A DNA stretch of 64,000 nt, from contig NC_092680.1 of the NCBI RefSeq assembly GCF_964355755.1, forward strand, positions 10,205,001-10,269,000, in the 5' to 3' direction. Positions 44,774 through 57,019 of this stretch are shown here, piece by piece (within the stretch, counting starts at the first letter, position 1; every line of letters begins with the position of its first letter). Source of the DNA: Antedon mediterranea. Its lineage: Eukaryota; Echinodermata; Crinoidea; Comatulida; Antedonidae. The notes under the pieces are model-generated. The model made no database searches. It had not been told where the DNA came from and worked only from the letters and a program-made list of their open reading frames with translations. The position numbers were made by a program, and so were the translations under genes.

Positions 44774-46130
44774 TGACGAGCATATTCGGAAGGATTTACT
44801 GTATCTCTCTCTGATGGTTTATGGAGTCCAAATGCAATATCAACTGGAAGACGTGGGTGTCTCCCGTACATCAAAAAGAATGATGAATATCCAGTTGCAT
44901 CATGTCGTGTACAATTGTAGGCATGTACAAGTCTGTTGAGTGAATGTTTCCAGTCACTTTTCTGATGTTCTGGCAGTGTCCGCAGCATAGATAATAATGT
45001 TCGGTTAAATCGCTCTACCTGCCCGTTCCCTTGAGGGTGATATGGTGTGGTTCGTGATTTAGCTATGTTTGCATGTCGTTGTAATTGATCAAACATTTGA
45101 TTCTCGAATTCTCTACCCTGATCATGATGAATGCGCTTTGGGAATCCAAAATGTAATACATAGTCGTTAAAAATCCGATCTGCTACTGTTTTACCACTCT
45201 TGTCTTTAGTTGGATATGCTTTAGCTAGTCTCGTAAAGTTGTCAATTACTATTAAAATATATTCAAAACCTCCCTTACTCTTCTCTAAATGTAAAAAATC
45301 GATAAACACAAGCTCCAATGGTTCAGATGTCGTAATGTTAACTAACGGTGCTCTTGTCGGTTTGTGAGGTCGCTTCTGTTTATTGCAACGACAGACATGT
45401 GTGATGTAATGGTCGATGTCACTTTCCATGATGTGTGGCCAGTAAAAACGATCACGTGCCAATTGTACCACTCTGTCCGTACCAAGATGACCCATATCTT
45501 CATGTAATTCCTTAAATACTCTTTGCTTGAGTTGAGATGGAAGAACCAATTGCTGCTTAAACTTAGTATTTCGCCATAGAAGTCCCTTCGGATCCACATT
45601 TAGATTGTTCCACTCATGCATCATTGACTTGGTGCTGGCGGTCTCTCCGTTTCTTTCGTTCCTTGTAGGTCGACGATGTTTGGATTTGTACTCTAGTAAT
45701 CTTTGAATGGATGGGTCTTTTTGTTGAGCTAAGAAGATTTCCGTCGGTTGTAGTGGCTTGGACTTTACAGAATGATTGTACTCTACATCTGGTAACTGCT
45801 GCAAATTGGACGTCACAGCTGAAATCCACGATGCTCCTTCTTGACCTTGTTCACTTATTCCTGAAAGTCCTGCACATATTACTGAAGGATGGACCTCTTC
45901 TGTAAAGTCATTTTTAAAATTGGTGATATCCAGTGGTAGTCTCGATAAAGTATCCGCGTCAATGTTTATTCGTCCAGGTCTGTACTTTATTGAGAAGTTG
46001 AAGTCCGCTAATTCGGCAACCCATCTATAGCCAGTCGCATTCAATTTCGCTGATGTAAGAACATATGTTAGTGGGTTATTGTCAGTATATACAGTAAAAG
46101 GTGGTGAATAATTAAATAATCCCGGAACCG
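44734..46130 (-). pseudogene. Gypsy RNase H end and integrase
   Basis: It opens with the RNase H C-terminal part ([40 protein letters not shown]). Next come the integrase HHCC zinc finger (HEDMGHLGTDRVV, C..C in VCRCNKQK) and the DDE core (FIDFLH, IHHDQGREFE, GNGQVERFN), then YSSFFLMYGRHPRLP. The catalytic residues are present. The element is inactive only because of frame shifts at both ends of this segment. Confidence 0.92.
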
Positions 46131-47100
46131 CTCGGTAATACCCCATTTCAGCGCCAAAAATTCAAGTTTTCCGGAATGGAGATGATAATTTTTCTCTGCT
46201 GGGCTTAGGGTCCTAAATCCGTATGCAATAACCCTGAGCTTTCCTTTTTGTAACTGGTAAAGTACTGCTCCCAACCCGTCTTTGGATGCATCCGTGTGCA
46301 ATACGAATGGTTGACTGTGATCAGGGAAACCCATCACAGGTGGTGATGTTAAACAATCGATGAGCGTGCTTAGTGTGCTTTGATGCTGCTGGGTCCACAC
46401 TACTGGTTGTTTTGAGGGAATTTGCTTGTTCTTTTGGCGTTGACTGGGTTTGGACATCATCTTCTTTTTCTTTGTCTGCTTCCCGTTCTGAGTCTCACAT
46501 TTTAAAAGACTATATAGTGGTTTTGCAATACTTGAGAATTTGGGAATATATTGCTGATAATACCCGAGAAGGCCGACGATTTTTCTCACTTCTCCTACAG
46601 TTGTTTGTTGTCGGTCACGTAGTGCTAATACTGCCTCCGTTTCACTGGGATCGATTGTGTAACCGTCTTCCGAGACTACTCTACCCAAATAACGTACTTC
46701 ACGCTTGAAAAGCGAACACTTGCTCGGTTTTAATTTCACACCTCGTTCTTGTAATCGTTGCAGAACTCGTCGTAGATTGGCTGTGTGTTCTTCAAACGTT
46801 TTCCCATATACCAATATATCGTCTAAGTATACAACAGCAATTTCACAAATTAAACCATCAAGACAAGACTCCATGTGTCGTTGAAAAACTGCTGGGGCAT
46901 TAGTAAGCCCAAATGGAATCCGAAGCCATTCATACAAGCCCCATGGAGTAACAAATGCCGTAGCTTGTCTGCTTTCCTCGGCTACAAATCCTTGGTGATA
47001 TGCCTTTCCTTGGTCAAGTGTAGAGAACCATGAGTTTTCTCCGAGGCTGTCCAAAACATCCTGAATTCTAGGTATAGGCTGTCTATCCGGAATGGTTTTT
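46068..47100 (-). pseudogene. Gypsy reverse transcriptase and RNase H
   Basis: RT from [11 protein letters not shown] (motif A) through [24 protein letters not shown] (catalytic YLDD) and the thumb, followed by RNase H ([15 protein letters not shown]). Joined to its neighbours by a frame shift in an 8-A run (47,095-47,102) and a one-base change near 46,085. Confidence 0.93.
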
Positions 47101-47345
47101 TTTGTTTATCTCTCGGTAATCTATGCATAACCTTAAACTGCTGTCCTTTTTTCTAACACATACCACAGGGGATGAATACGGTGACTCAGACTTTTGAATC
47201 CATCCTCTGCCGATAAGATCTTTTAAATAGGTCTTGACCTCTCTATACAGTGGTGGTGGGATGGAAATATATGTTTTTTGAACGGGTTCGTCGTCTTTTA
47301 ATCTAATTTTCATGTTTAAATCTCCACCCGATTCTGCTACTGTCC
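47083..47345 (-). pseudogene. Gypsy RT N-terminus, 5'-truncated
   Basis: Encodes PPPLYREVKTYLKDLIGRGW and SESPYSSPVVCVRKKD, then [11 protein letters not shown], the start of a Gypsy RT. Upstream on the minus strand the coding stops near 47,345. Protease, gag and the 5' LTR are absent, and the large palindrome begins within 100 bp. Confidence 0.9.
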
Positions 47346-47639
47346 ACAGGTGCTATCTGTAAAACTATAGCAAGTTATACACGTTGCTGTCTGCTATAAA
47401 TGCTGTACTTTTAACACACGGTACACTGTCTGTAGCACAGTGTGTGTTGACAATTTACAATGATTTACAGCCATAGGCAGGTTTTCGTACTGCAATGCAA
47501 GAATGGATAGGTGTTTTCCGCCGCTTTTAGGCCTTCTAGTCAATTATTGTTATTATTATACGAATTACGTAATTAGTCTAGTAGTTCATCTACCTTTTTA
47601 GCAGGGCATAATGAATATTGTAGCTATGCTAGGCCTACT

Positions 47640-48185
47640 AGTCTAGCGGGAAATCAACCAATTATTTGGTTGGATACGAGTTTAGGGTAGGAAGTTATGT
47701 ACGAGTTGGCATGGGTACGAGTCGACCAGGGGTGAATCGACCAGAGTACACCCGGCCGCCCTACTAGAGCATAGGCTACAGGCCAACATTGGGACGCCCA
47801 AAAAAGCCATCCTATGAGCATAAAAAGGCCTCGTAGAGCCAGACATGTTAACATATACTACACAGTACTAGTACGTCTACCATTTATTATAGTTCCATGG
47901 TACTACGGATCACTACTATCTAGGTCTAGTAGGTAGGGTAGGTTTCCAGTAATTTCGGTCGCGTTTTTTCAGGAGGACATGTGAGAGGTGAGGTAGGTTA
48001 GCCCAGCTAGGCTAAACTAACATGTAAGTAGTATTCTACCATGGGATGGGAACGAGTCGGCATAGGGGTACGGGTTGATCTTTATCCGTATTCTAGGGTG
48101 CTGGTCAACCCGTAACGTACCCATGTCAACTCGTACCAAACTTGGCTAACTCGTACCCAAATAATTGGTCAACTCGTACCAATAG
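47640..48185. repeat. Internal TIR repeat inside the left palindrome arm
   Basis: AACCAATTATTTGGTTGGATACGAGT-like words at about 47,653 (GTACGAGTTGGCATGGGTAC) recur inverted at 48,105-48,180 (GTCAACTCGTACC, AATAATTGGTCAACTCGTAC). This is a ~0.5-kb MITE-like unit nested in each arm; the right-arm copy is at about 56,170-56,720. Confidence 0.6.
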
Positions 48186-48194
48186 CTTTATAGC

Positions 48195-48262
48195 TTTAAT
48201 GATAGCTGGGTTCAAATCTAGGTTGGGACGGTTTTTTCTCATTCTAAAACAGATTTCCTTAT
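48195..48262 (+). repeat. SINE-like fragment (tRNA tail + TTTTTTCTCATTCT)
   Basis: GGGTTCAAATCTAGGTTGGG has the shape of a T arm plus acceptor. It is followed by ACGGTTTTTTCTCATTCT and ACAGATTTCC, the same downstream sequence as after the tRNA-like genes at 40 kb. A mirrored copy is at 56,105-56,165. Confidence 0.55.
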
Positions 48263-51200
48263 AATAATAAAATAATATCGACCTATGAATTTAACTGTAA
48301 TATTGTATTGTATACATAATATTAGTAGTAATAGTAATTCCCATTGAATTTATTATTATAATATATTTTACGGTTACCCCTTAATTATACTATAGTATAA
48401 CTTCCTTGTTATATTTTACAGAATTTTCTTCATAATTCAACAAATTTTTTTCACAGCTAATTATCAAACTGAATCATCACACACCAAATCTCATGAAATC
48501 TCTAGTGTATTTCTCCAAGCTAATCCAGCTACATGAGGCTAAACTACACTGTATACTGGGCACTAACATCATTCCTGGCCCGTCAACCTGGACCAAATTA
48601 TGGTCCAACACAGTCGTGTACTACCGATTCCAAATAGTGAATTACATCCTGTGGTCAAGGATTTATTTGCACTTCTGCTTATTTCCTCCAACATACAGAG
48701 TACGTAGGGCTTTTAATTTGCTTTTATACCTGTTAATTAAAAAATCGTTTATGCCTATTGTTGCATAAAGATAAAATTTAGACTGTAAATACTGGGATGA
48801 TCACCCTAATTTTTTTTTTCATTTAACAATTTTATATTTCACAGCCAGAAAAAAGCATACAGGTTTTTTTTTATTCATAACTGTTGAATTGCATCCCAAT
48901 ACATGGTACCTATTAGAATCCTAACTTCAATTTCCACGAACTGGAGACGAAGACGACCCTTTTAATTAAATTTATTTGGATAGACCTCCATGTAAATTCA
49001 TTAAAGGCTCTATGATTGTTTTATATTTTAATATGTGATAGTAGAAAATCATTGTGTATAATGAGGACTATGAATCTGATATTTACTTGCATTCTCATCT
49101 TTTTAAAATTTTATTTATAATGCTGGTAGTGAATTTACTATTGAAAAAGTCATGTGTCCACTTATCTCAAATTGTGGCACACCTCTAACCTTGGTAGAAC
49201 TGACTGTGTTCTATATGAGTACATTTAATTTGCCATATAGTAGTGTTTCCACCATACTTCAACCTGGTAATTGAATACATTTCATCGGGGTAAAATTATC
49301 ACCTTTATCACCTTATATACATATATCCTGAAACATGTATTTGTACTGTACTTCATCTACTATTCATTTAATTACTTAATACTAATTTGGGTGATTTATG
49401 TCTAACTTCAGGAATGATCTGAGGCTAGAAGAACGAATTTCTGCACATATAATTTATATAAAAAATAAACCAATGTTTTCCTAAAAATTTAACCCCTAGG
49501 TTGATAACTAACAAAGAAATTATTGAAATTGTGTTCTCACAATATATGTGTACTGTATCTACATATGCATACTGCTGTACTTGTTTTTAACCGCATAATG
49601 GCATTAAAAAAAAACAATGTTTTATAATTATTATGTTATTTCCAAATATTAAAGGTCTGAAAAAGAAACTAAATGTTACCAAACTATGTTTTTGAAAATC
49701 TCTATGATATAATATAATAATATGAACATAATATTAAATTATATTGACTATTTTTGATAATCATCATGTCCTTATAAATTCATTTATATTTCTTTTGTGT
49801 AATATAGTTCATATATGATGTATTAAATAAATTGGTAAGGCCCTATACTGTTTATATTTAAGGAAAGTTTATATACACTATTATTTTATGCCTACCAATA
49901 TTAGTATTAATTGTTTATGTAACTATTTTGTCTAATTGCATTGATTTTTTGTATAGGCCAATGGCATTAATGTTTTCTCAAATCAAATTAGCCTAATAAT
50001 GCCATATTTAGAAACATAATTCATTGATTTCTGATATTCTGTACTTGTGTATCCATTACTAAAATAGTAGTTATTTTATTTCATTTATAATGTATGTATA
50101 AACTTTTATTCAGTTTTTTTTTACATTTTTAAGTTTAAAAATTATTAGAATACCTATCTACCTTTCTGTTATTGTTACTATTATAATATTTTTTGAGGCA
50201 GATTGATTTCAATAAAAAAATTTTAAACAATTAATTTGATTTATACTGTACTATGTTAGTTCAGGAGATGAAGTGTGTGTTGGTAGAATCTGGTGTGTTG
50301 GAGGTTGGTGATGTGAGGTGTATTTTTGTCACTTTAAGACCTAAATTAGATGTTTTCTGAAGAAAAGAAGTAAGTGGATAGGCTTTCAAACAACTCCAAG
50401 AAGATTCACACAAAAATAATTACTTCCCAATAAAATAGTATGTAACAGTGTATATTACACTACATTGAATAAACTCGAGCGGAAAAATAACACACATAAA
50501 AAAATCATTCATTTCCTTGTCGAAAAGCGCCCTCTCTAGGTTTCTATTAATTTATTAATAATTATTATTAATTAATGAGTAATATAAACTTATTTTTAAC
50601 AATTAATGCTGGAAGCTGATTCTACTCCTAACAAGGTGTCATACCTCCAAATTTCGTCAACGTATTCAAAGCACTTCAATAAATATCACATTGAACATTA
50701 AAAATTAGGGTTATGGATAGAATTTTGCTTAAAAACATATACAAAAAACATCGATAAAAAATACTTTTCGAATTTAAAAACATTTGAAACTTCTTTTATA
50801 TGTTCAATATAGGTTGCTCTATTCACAGAAACAAAATTTCATTCATGAATGTTTTTTGTTGGTTGTTTTTTTCAAAATCGTTATTAGGTTTAAAAAATGC
50901 ATTGGAATTGTATGGTCTTTCATAAGTGTATATTTTGTAAAAACGTAAATTTAAAAAATCGGTAATATGGCTCGATAGTTATTTTTTTATGTAATATGGA
51001 TGGAGCAACCTATATTGAACATTTATACCAAGTATCAAATGTTTTTGAATACGAAAACTATTTTTTATCGATGTTTTTTGTATATGTTTTAAGCAAAATT
51101 CTATCCATAACCCTAATTTTTAATGTTCAATGTGATATTTATTGAAGTGCTTTGAATTCGTTGATGAAATTTGGAGGTATGAAACTTTGTTTGGAGTAGA

Positions 51201-52040
51201 ATCAGCTTCCAGCATCAAATGTTAAAAATATGTTTATATTACTAATTAATTAATAATAATTATTAATAAATTAATAGAAAACTAGAGAGGGCGCTTTTCG
51301 ACAAGGAAATGAATGTTTTTTTATGTGTGTTATTTTTCCGCTCGAATTCATTCAATGTACTCTAATATACACTATTACATACTATTTTATTGGGAAGCCT
51401 ATTCGCTTCTTTTCTTCAGAAAACATCTAATTTAGGTCTTAAAGTCACAAAAAAACACCTCACATCACCAACCTCAAACACACCAGATTCTACCAACACA
51501 CACTTCATCTCCTGAACTAACATAGTACAGTATAAGTCAAATTAAATGTTTTAAATTTTTTTATTGAAATCAATCTTCTGCAAAAAATATTATAATAGTA
51601 ACAATAACAGAAAGGTTGATAGGTATTTTAATATTTTTTAAACTTAAAAAGGTAAAAAAAAACCTGAATAAATGTTTATACATACATTATAAATGAAATA
51701 AAATAACTACTATTTTAGTAATGCATACACAAGTACAGAATATCAGAAATCAATGAATTATGTGTCTAAATATGGCATTATTAGGCTAATTTGCTTTGAG
51801 AAAAACATTAATGCCATTGGCCTATACAAAAAATCAATGCAATTAGACAAAATAGTTACATAAACAATTAATACTAATATTGGTAGGCATAAAATAATAG
51901 TGTATATAAACTTTCCTTAAATATAAACAATACCTTACCAATTTATTTAATACATAATATATGAACTATATTACACAAAAGAAATATAAATGAATTTATA
52001 AGGACATGATGATTATCAATATAATTTAATATTATGTTCA

Positions 52041-53424
52041 CCATTCAACTAGTCATGCTTTAATACAATCGATTGAAAAAATCACAAACGCTATTGAGAA
52101 TAAAGAGTTCACACTAGGAGTTTTCCTTGATTTATCAAAAGCGTTTGATACAATCGATCATGATATATTATTAGATAAGTTAAGATTTTATGGTATAAGA
52201 GGAGTTCCGCTAAACTGGTTCTCAAACTATCTTAAAAAAAGACTACAATACACATTTATTGTTAATACTGCATCTAGTAAAATGACAGTAAACACTGGAG
52301 TTCCTCAGGGATCCATATTGGGTCCATTATTATTTCTTATATTCATTAATGATATTAGTCTAGCATGTAACCATGTAGACATGATTATGTATGCAGATGA
52401 CACAAATGTGTTTTATAGTCACAATGATATTACTCAAGCTTTTGATACAATGAACCAGGAGTTATCTATACTTTCGGACTGGTTTATTGCTAACAAATTA
52501 ACGCTAAATGTAAACAAATCAAAATATGTTATATTTAAGGCTAGAAATAAGTCAGCTGACACTACCTCACTAGAATTGAGGATGGGAAATGAATGTATAG
52601 TAAAAGCTACTGAAGTTAAATTTCTAGGCTTATTTCTGGATGAAACTTTATCGTTTAATTATCATGTAAATGAGGTAGCAAACAGTATTTCTAGAATAAT
52701 TGGTGTCTTAAACAAAGTGAAGTCTATGTTATCAAGTAAAATCTTGTTAACGGTATACAATGCACTTATATTACCTAGAATAACGTATGCTATCACAGTA
52801 TGGGGTGCTACTTCTGCTACAAACTTAAACCGTATACATATTCTCCAGAAAAAAGCACTTAGAAATATTTGTCATGTTCATTTTATGCATCCTTCTCATC
52901 CACTTTTTATTTCAACCCAAACATTAAATATTTTTGACCTTTATACGAAACACACTGCTATATTTATGTATCAATATAAACATAATCTATTACCTGAATC
53001 ATTTAATAACTTATTTAGTACATCTGCCTCATTCCATAATTACTCAACTAGAAACAGGTCAAACTACTGTCCACAACTAAAACGCACCAAAGTCGGACAG
53101 CAATGTATTTCCTACCAAGGAACACATATTTGGAACAATTTAACAGACTATATAAAACAATCCCCCACTTTAAGTTTGTTTAAACAGAGATTAAAGCAAT
53201 ATTATAACAATAGAAATATTTAAGTTAAGTAAATCACATTATGTTATTTTGGTTTGTTCTTTTTGTTTGTACTAATTGTTTGATCTTTTTGTTAGGGTTA
53301 CATGCTTAAAGCACTTGTGCTTATTTTGTATCCCATTCCATTATCTTATTATTTGTATTGTATTTGTATATGTTTTTATTTTGATTATGGAATAAAAATG
53401 TCGATGAATTGAAAATTGAATTGA
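52041..53424 (+). mobile_element. 5'-truncated LINE in the right palindrome arm
   Basis: A non-LTR retroelement of jockey/CR1 type. An uninterrupted frame from 52,042 to 53,223 (394 codons including the stop) encodes RT from HSTSHALIQSI through FLDLSKAFDTIDHDIL (motif A), GVPQGSILGPLLFLIFIND (motif B) and the catalytic YADDT (about 52,390). The thumb follows (KFLGLFLDETLSF, YNALILPRITYAI), then a C-terminus with THIWNNL and SLFKQRLKQYY. The tail ends in TTGAA-type repeats with AATAAA-like signals. The endonuclease is missing. The intact frame suggests a fairly young insertion; the left arm preserves the empty site. Confidence 0.92.
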
Positions 53425-54214
53425 TATTATTATATTATATCATAGAGATTTTCAAAAACATAGTTTGGTAACATTTAGTTTCTGTTTCAGACCTTTAATA
53501 TTTGGAAATAACCTATAATAATTATAAAACATTCTTGTTTTCAATGCCATTATGCGGTTAAAAACAAGTACAGCAGTATGCATATGTAGATACAGTACAC
53601 CTATATATTGTGAGAACATAATTTCAATAATTTCTTTGTTAGTTATCAACCTAGGGGTTAAATTATTAGGAAAACATTGGTTTATTTTTTATATGTGTAC
53701 AGAAATTCGTTCTTCTAGCCTCAGATCATTCCTGAAGTTAGACATAAATCACATAAATTAGTATTAAGTAATGGATATTAGATGAAGTACAGTACAAATA
53801 CATGTTTCAGGAGGATACTTTACTGTATGTTAAAGGTGATAATTAGTTTAAATGTTACCCCAATGAAATTTATTCAATTACCAGGTTGAAGTAGTCTGGT
53901 GGAAACACTACTATATGTACTCATGTAGAACACAGTCAGTTCTACCAAGGTTAGAGGTGGGTGCCAACATTTGAGATAAGTGGAAACATGACCTTTTCAA
54001 TAGTAAATTCATTACCAGCATTATAAATAAAATGTTAAAAAGATGAGAATGCAAGTAAATATTAGATTCATAGTCCTCATTATGCACAATGGTTTTCTAC
54101 TATCACATTATTAACATATAAAACAATCATAGAGCCTTTAATGAATTTACATGGAGGTCTATCCAAATAAATCTAAATAAAAGGGTCATAATATGTCTTT
54201 GTCTCCAGTTCGTA

Positions 54215-54610
54215 GAAAATGAAAAAAAAATATTCAAAATATCCTGCCAGTTTGCGTTCAGTACAACCTGCTTAGTTTTTAATACGAGTACTGCTTTCTA
54301 TACACATAACTTTGATTTCTGCAAAAAAAAAATCTCTGTAATAATGTACTTTTTAATTACTGTAATAATCTAGGCATAGATTATGTTGACCAGGCCAGTG
54401 AGAGGACGATCGACTGTACAGTACTACCATAAAGTCCTCTAGGTAGATACAACTTATTTCTTGTCTACAAAGTGTACAGTAGTATGCTAATAGTACTATT
54501 ACTCCAACTACCTAATCTAATAATTATTATTAGATTAGGTAGTTGGAGTAGTTTGGAGAGATACATCTATTTATAAGAGAGTACTTTATATTTATAGATA
54601 TAATACCAAT
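54215..54610. repeat. ~0.4-kb insert in the right arm, with perfect hairpin
   Basis: This segment has no counterpart in the left arm at about 48,910-48,945. It contains a perfect 21-bp inverted repeat at about 54,502-54,550 (CTCCAACTACCTAATCTAAT and its complement, loop ATTAT). Family unknown. Confidence 0.6.
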
Positions 54611-54890
54611 AGGTACCATGTATTGGGATGCAATTCAACAGTTATGAAGAAATAAAACTCTGTATGCTTTTTTCTGGCTTTGAAATATAAAATTGTTAAA
54701 TGAAAAAGAAAATTTAGGGTGATCATCCCAGTATTTACAGTCTAAATTTGATCTTTATGCAACAATAGGCATAAACGATTTCTTAATTAACAGGTATAAA
54801 AGCAAATTAAAAGCCCTACGTACTCTGTATGTTGGAGGAAATAAGCATAAGTGCAAATAAATCCTTGACCACAGGATGTAATTCACTAGA

Positions 54891-55714
54891 GCCCCTTTCT
54901 CACAGAGTTGTGTGCCAGGAATATTGCGGGAATATACCATTACCATGCCGGTATGGTTTTCTGTGAGAACGGGTCGTCTTGGCATCATGCCGGCACCATG
55001 CCGGCATCGACATGACCTGCTTTAGACCTAGTAATATTCTAGGGATATTCCCCGCAATGCCAGACGGGCATTCTGTGAGAACGTATTGCCGTTATATTCC
55101 GGGGTTCCCCGTCGAGGCTTTGACACCTTGCGCAGTCAAGTGTATCACTTTGGCGCCTATTCAACAATAATAATGTGGAACTGGAGGGATAATGAGATAA
55201 GAGAGCTGCTTAAAATAAGGGGACAAGAAGAAATTTGTAGCATAATCTATATAGGCCGCTAGGCTAGGCCATTATTAATATTAGCTCTTTGTTTGTTGGT
55301 GCCTGACCTTTCGTCGCCTTGTAAATTGTAGGCCTACAGCCTTCTAAGGTGTTTTACAGATTGCCGATGACGGCAAATTAATTGCTATACCTGTATAATA
55401 TATGCACAATATACTGTACATAGCATGTATTGCATAAATATGCTATAAAGGAAGATAATAATCTGTAACTTAACATTCGCCGCCATATCATCGCTAGACA
55501 AAAATAATAACAATAAAGGACGCCCTCAATAATTATTTTGTCAGAGACTTTTTATTGGCCGAATATGCCCGACTCCTTTCTCACAGAAAGCCGGTATATA
55601 CCGGTTATATTTCCGGCACGATAGTCCGATGAGAATGGGTATATGCCGGTAACGATACCGGCACGACGCCAGCACTGTACCGGTATATTGCAGGCACATC
55701 TGTGAGAAAGGGGC
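54891..55714. mobile_element. TIR DNA transposon (non-autonomous) with 3-bp TSD
   Basis: The 16-bp perfect ends AGCCCCTTTCTCACAG and CTGTGAGAAAGGGGCT are flanked by TAG on both sides. The left palindrome arm gives the empty site (CACTATTTGG). Subterminal copies of CTGTGAGAACG and CCGGTAT/GCCGGCA motifs look like transposase-binding repeats. Three-base duplications fit PIF/Harbinger-like or Academ-like elements. No transposase is present. Confidence 0.8.
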
Positions 55715-56104
55715 TTAGTTGGAATCAGTAGTACACGACTGTGTTGGACCATAATGTGGTCCAAGTTGACGGGCCAGGAATGATGGTAGTGCCCAGTATA
55801 CAATGTAGTTTAGCCTCAAGGCAATACCATGTAGCTGGATTAGCTTGGAGAAATACACTAGAGATTTCATGAGATTTGGTGTGTGATGATTCAGTTTGAT
55901 AATTAGCTGTGAAAAAAAAGTTGTTGAATTTTGAAGAAAATATTGTAAAATATAACAAGGAAGTTATACTATAGTATAATTAAGGGGTAACCGTAAAATA
56001 TATTATAATAATAAATTAAAATGCAATGGGAATTACTATTACTACTAATATTATGTATACAATACAATATTACAGTTAAATTCATAGGTCGATATTATTT
56101 TATT

Positions 56105-56165
56105 ATTAAATCTGTTTTAGAATGAGAAAAAACCGTCCCAACCTAGATTTGAACCCAGCTATCAA
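56105..56165 (-). repeat. SINE-like fragment (mirror copy)
   Basis: Inverted counterpart of 48,195-48,262 in the right arm (AGAATGAGAAAAAACCGTCC, AACCTAGATTTGAACCC). Confidence 0.5.
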
Positions 56166-56959
56166 TAAAGCTATTGGTACGAGTTGACCAATTATTTGGG
56201 TACGAGTTAGCCAAGTTTGGTAAGAGTTGACATGGGTACGTTACGGAATACGGATAAAGGTCAACCCGTACCCCCATGCCGACTCGTTCCCATCCCATGG
56301 TAGAATACTACTTACATGTTAGTTTAGCCTAGCTGGGCTAACCTACCTCACCTCTCACATGCCCTCCTGAAAAAACGCGACCGAAATTACTGGAACCCTA
56401 CCCTAGCCTACTAGACCTAGATAGTAGTGATCCGTAGTACCATGGAACTATAATAAATGGTAGACGTACTAGTACTGTGTAGTATATGTTAACATGTCTG
56501 GCTCTACGAGGCCTTTTTATGCTCATAGGATGGCTTTTTTGGGCGTTCCAATGTAGGCCTATGCCTATAGCTAGGACAGATTTCCCATTCCTGCAGGCCT
56601 GTAGCCTATGCTCTAGTAGGGCGGCCGGGTGTACTCTGGTCGATTCACCCCTGGTCGACTCGTACCCATGCCAACTCGTACTTAACTTCCTACCCTAAAC
56701 TCGTATCCAACCAAATAATTGGTTGATTTCCCGCTAGACTAGTAGGCCTAGCCTACCTACAATATTCATTATGCCCTGCTAAAAAGGTAGATGAGCTACT
56801 AGACTAATTACGTAATTCGTATAATAATAACAATAATTGACTAGAAGGCCTAAAAGCGGCGGAAAACACCTATCCATTCTTGCATGGCAGTACGAAAACC
56901 TGCCTATGGTTGTACATCATTGTAAATTGTCAACACACACTGGGGTGTGTACTGTGTAG

Positions 56960-57015
56960 AAAGCGACGACCTCGAATTGGACGACCCCAACGACCCTGGC
57001 GACCTCGAATTGGAC
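56960..57015. repeat. CGACCTCGAATTGGACGACC tandem repeat
   Basis: A 20-bp unit occurs twice with a related GACGACC-rich spacer, just before the next TIR element. Confidence 0.7.
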
Positions 57016-57019
57016 GACC

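Larger units (their letters stand above)
47437..56945. mobile_element. Giant palindrome: ~3.4-kb inverted arms
   Basis: The left arm 47,437-50,820 is mirrored by 51,010-56,945 around a ~190-bp spacer. Checkpoints: 47,440 CAGTGTGTGTTGACAATTT against 56,930; 49,496 TAACCCCTAGGTTGATAAC against 53,645; 50,265 AGTTCAGGAGATGAAGTGTG against 51,510. The arms are clearly alike but differ by scattered substitutions. The right arm is longer because of three inserts (52,041-53,424, about 54,215-54,610 and 54,891-55,714) that are missing on the left. It could be one fold-back transposon beginning CAGTGTGTG or a genomic inverted duplication. No target duplication is obvious and no transposase is recognised. 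Confidence 0.85.

Noticed and set aside
48493-48768. 91-codon frame in the palindrome arm, with related frames at 54,755-54,988 and 55,725-55,958
   Set aside because: Simply the two arms of the palindrome read in mirrored frames. The residues match no family, and the right-arm copy is interrupted by a transposon.
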